Under the pieces are notes generated by a model that did no database searches, was not told the origin of the DNA, and was given only the letters and a program-made list of their open reading frames with translations. From Deltaproteobacteria bacterium (GTDB lineage: Bacteria > Myxococcota_A > Polyangia > HGW-17), in NCBI GenBank assembly GCA_003249585.1, contig QKIM01000378.1, positions 1-6,664 on the forward strand: a stretch of 6,664 nucleotides of DNA, in the 5' to 3' direction. This document shows, one piece after another, positions 5,745-6,664 of this stretch. The first letter of the stretch is position 1, and each line of letters opens with the position of its first letter. The position numbers were made by a program, and so were the translations under genes.

Positions 5745-6664
5745 CAGTTACCGAAAAAATCCTTTCCACCCACATTGGCGAAGGGAAGCTTGAAAAAGGC
5801 TCCGTCATCGGGCTCAAGATCGACCAGTGCCTCACCCAGGACTCCACGGGGACCATGGCATGGCTCCAGTTCGAGTCCCTCGGACTTCCCAAGATCCAGT
5901 GCGAAGTGGCGGTCTCCTACGTGGACCACACCTCCCTCAGTTTCAAGGGTGAGTCCTCCGACGACCACCTCTTCCTGAAGACCGTGGCCCAGAAGCTCGG
6001 CGCCTTCTACTCCAAGGCCGGCAACGGCGTCTGCCACCAGGTGCACTACGAGCGCTTCGCGGCCCCTGGAAAGACCCTCCTGGGCAGCGACTCCCACACC
6101 CCGACCTCCTCGGCCCTGGGCATGATCGCCATCGGCGCCGGCGGCGCCGACGTGGCCGTCGCCATGGGTGGCGGATACTTCTACACCCGCGTCCCCAAGA
6201 TCATGAAGATCAACCTGGTGGGCGAACTGAACCACGGCGTTGCCGCCAAGGACGTCGTCCTCGACGTCATCCGCCAGCTCACCGTCAAGGGCGGCGTCGG
6301 CTACATCCTCGAGTACACCGGACCCGGCGTGGACAGCCTCTCCATCCCCGAGCGCGCCACCATCACCAACATGGGCGCCGAGACCGGCGCCACCACCTCG
6401 GTGTTCCCCTCCGACGACATCACCCGCGACTTCCTGCGCCAGCAGGCCCGCGAGCGTGACTGGATCCGCCTCGAGGCCGATTCCGACGCCGTCTACGACA
6501 AGGAGATCACCGTCGATCTTTCCAACCTTGAGCCTCTGGTGGCCATGCCCGGCTCCCCGGACAACATCCAGCCCATCAGCGAGGTCGAGGGCACGGAGAT
6601 CCACCAGGTGTATCTCGGCTCCTGCACCAACGGCTCCTACCGCGACATGGCCATCGCCGCCCTC
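5735..6664 (+). CDS. acn: Aconitate hydratase, Aquifex-type (N-terminal 310 codons; runs off window)
   Basis: Aconitase interconverts citrate and isocitrate through cis-aconitate in the TCA cycle, using a [4Fe-4S] cluster in the cytoplasm. The visible 310 residues begin MGLTVTEKIL, a start I recall as typical of the 'putative, Aquifex type' aconitases of about 640 residues, so roughly half is missing to the right. Family motifs present are QDSTGTMA (35-42), SYVDH (61-65), GNGVCHQVHYERF (96-108), GSDSHTP (117-123) with the active-site Asp-Ser-His, NMGAETGATTSVFPSDD (212-228) and GSCTN (295-299). Cys297 is the first cluster ligand; the other two should lie beyond the window. SDSHTP is followed by TSSALG, where many aconitases have a Gly-rich run. 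The start is fixed by AGGAGG six bases upstream. The gene is divergent from the histidine kinase, with its own promoter and a long leader. Homoaconitase or isopropylmalate isomerase (LeuC) relatives share some motifs but fit less well. Confidence 0.93.
   Translation, partial: MGLTVTEKILSTHIGEGKLEKGSVIGLKIDQCLTQDSTGTMAWLQFESLGLPKIQCEVAVSYVDHTSLSFKGESSDDHLFLKTVAQKLGAFYSKAGNGVCHQVHYERFAAPGKTLLGSDSHTPTSSALGMIAIGAGGADVAVAMGGGYFYTRVPKIMKINLVGELNHGVAAKDVVLDVIRQLTVKGGVGYILEYTGPGVDSLSIPERATITNMGAETGATTSVFPSDDITRDFLRQQARERDWIRLEADSDAVYDKEITVDLSNLEPLVAMPGSPDNIQPISEVEGTEIHQVYLGSCTNGSYRDMAIAAL

Noticed and set aside
5741..6604. 287-codon minus-strand reading frame opposite aconitase
   Set aside because: The plus-strand frame is a clear aconitase with an ideal ribosome site; the antisense product is repetitive Val/Gly/Asp/His.

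Overview
The window is a stretch of high-GC bacterial chromosome, apart from one clearly AT-richer gap at 5219-5734. It holds four protein genes and one regulatory region. Three things suggest a deltaproteobacterial-type lineage (Desulfobacterota/Myxococcota and relatives): a Hanks-type kinase with an extracytoplasmic tail, a soluble histidine kinase with a cysteine-rich PAS domain, and an aconitase of the 'Aquifex type'. That placement is inferred from gene content and protein style; no marker here fixes a genus.

Layout: (1) 5-2101 (+) is the ATP-dependent DNA helicase RecG, complete or nearly so, with its GTG start only 4 bases from the window edge. (2) After an 88-base gap, 2190-4082 (+) encodes a membrane-anchored Ser/Thr protein kinase. 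It has a cytoplasmic kinase domain, one transmembrane helix, a Met/Pro-rich external linker and a PEGA-like C-terminal region. (3) 4076-5218 (-) encodes a soluble histidine kinase, convergent with the Ser/Thr kinase and overlapping its 3' end by 7 bases. (4) 5219-5734 is a 516-base divergent intergenic region. It contains a near-consensus promoter for the histidine kinase (TTGCAC-17-TATAAT, minus strand) and a good promoter for the downstream gene (TTGTCA-16-TATAAA, plus strand) with A-tracts upstream. It also has a 12-bp perfect palindrome, two clusters of overlapping inverted repeats, and a 10-mer (TTGCACCACA) shared in sense orientation by both 5' leaders. (5) 5735-6664 (+) is the first 310 codons of an aconitate hydratase that runs off the right edge.

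Functionally, RecG is housekeeping DNA repair and is probably unrelated to the rest. The histidine kinase and the aconitase are divergently transcribed from one signal-rich region, so common control of a TCA-cycle Fe-S enzyme and a possible redox- or metal-sensing kinase is a reasonable hypothesis. The strongest leads are the four-cysteine motif in the histidine kinase PAS domain, the shared leader 10-mer, a 41-codon His-rich upstream reading frame overlapping the aconitase start, and the Met-rich external linker of the Ser/Thr kinase. I found no transposon, phage, CRISPR, tRNA or rRNA feature and no wholly new system.
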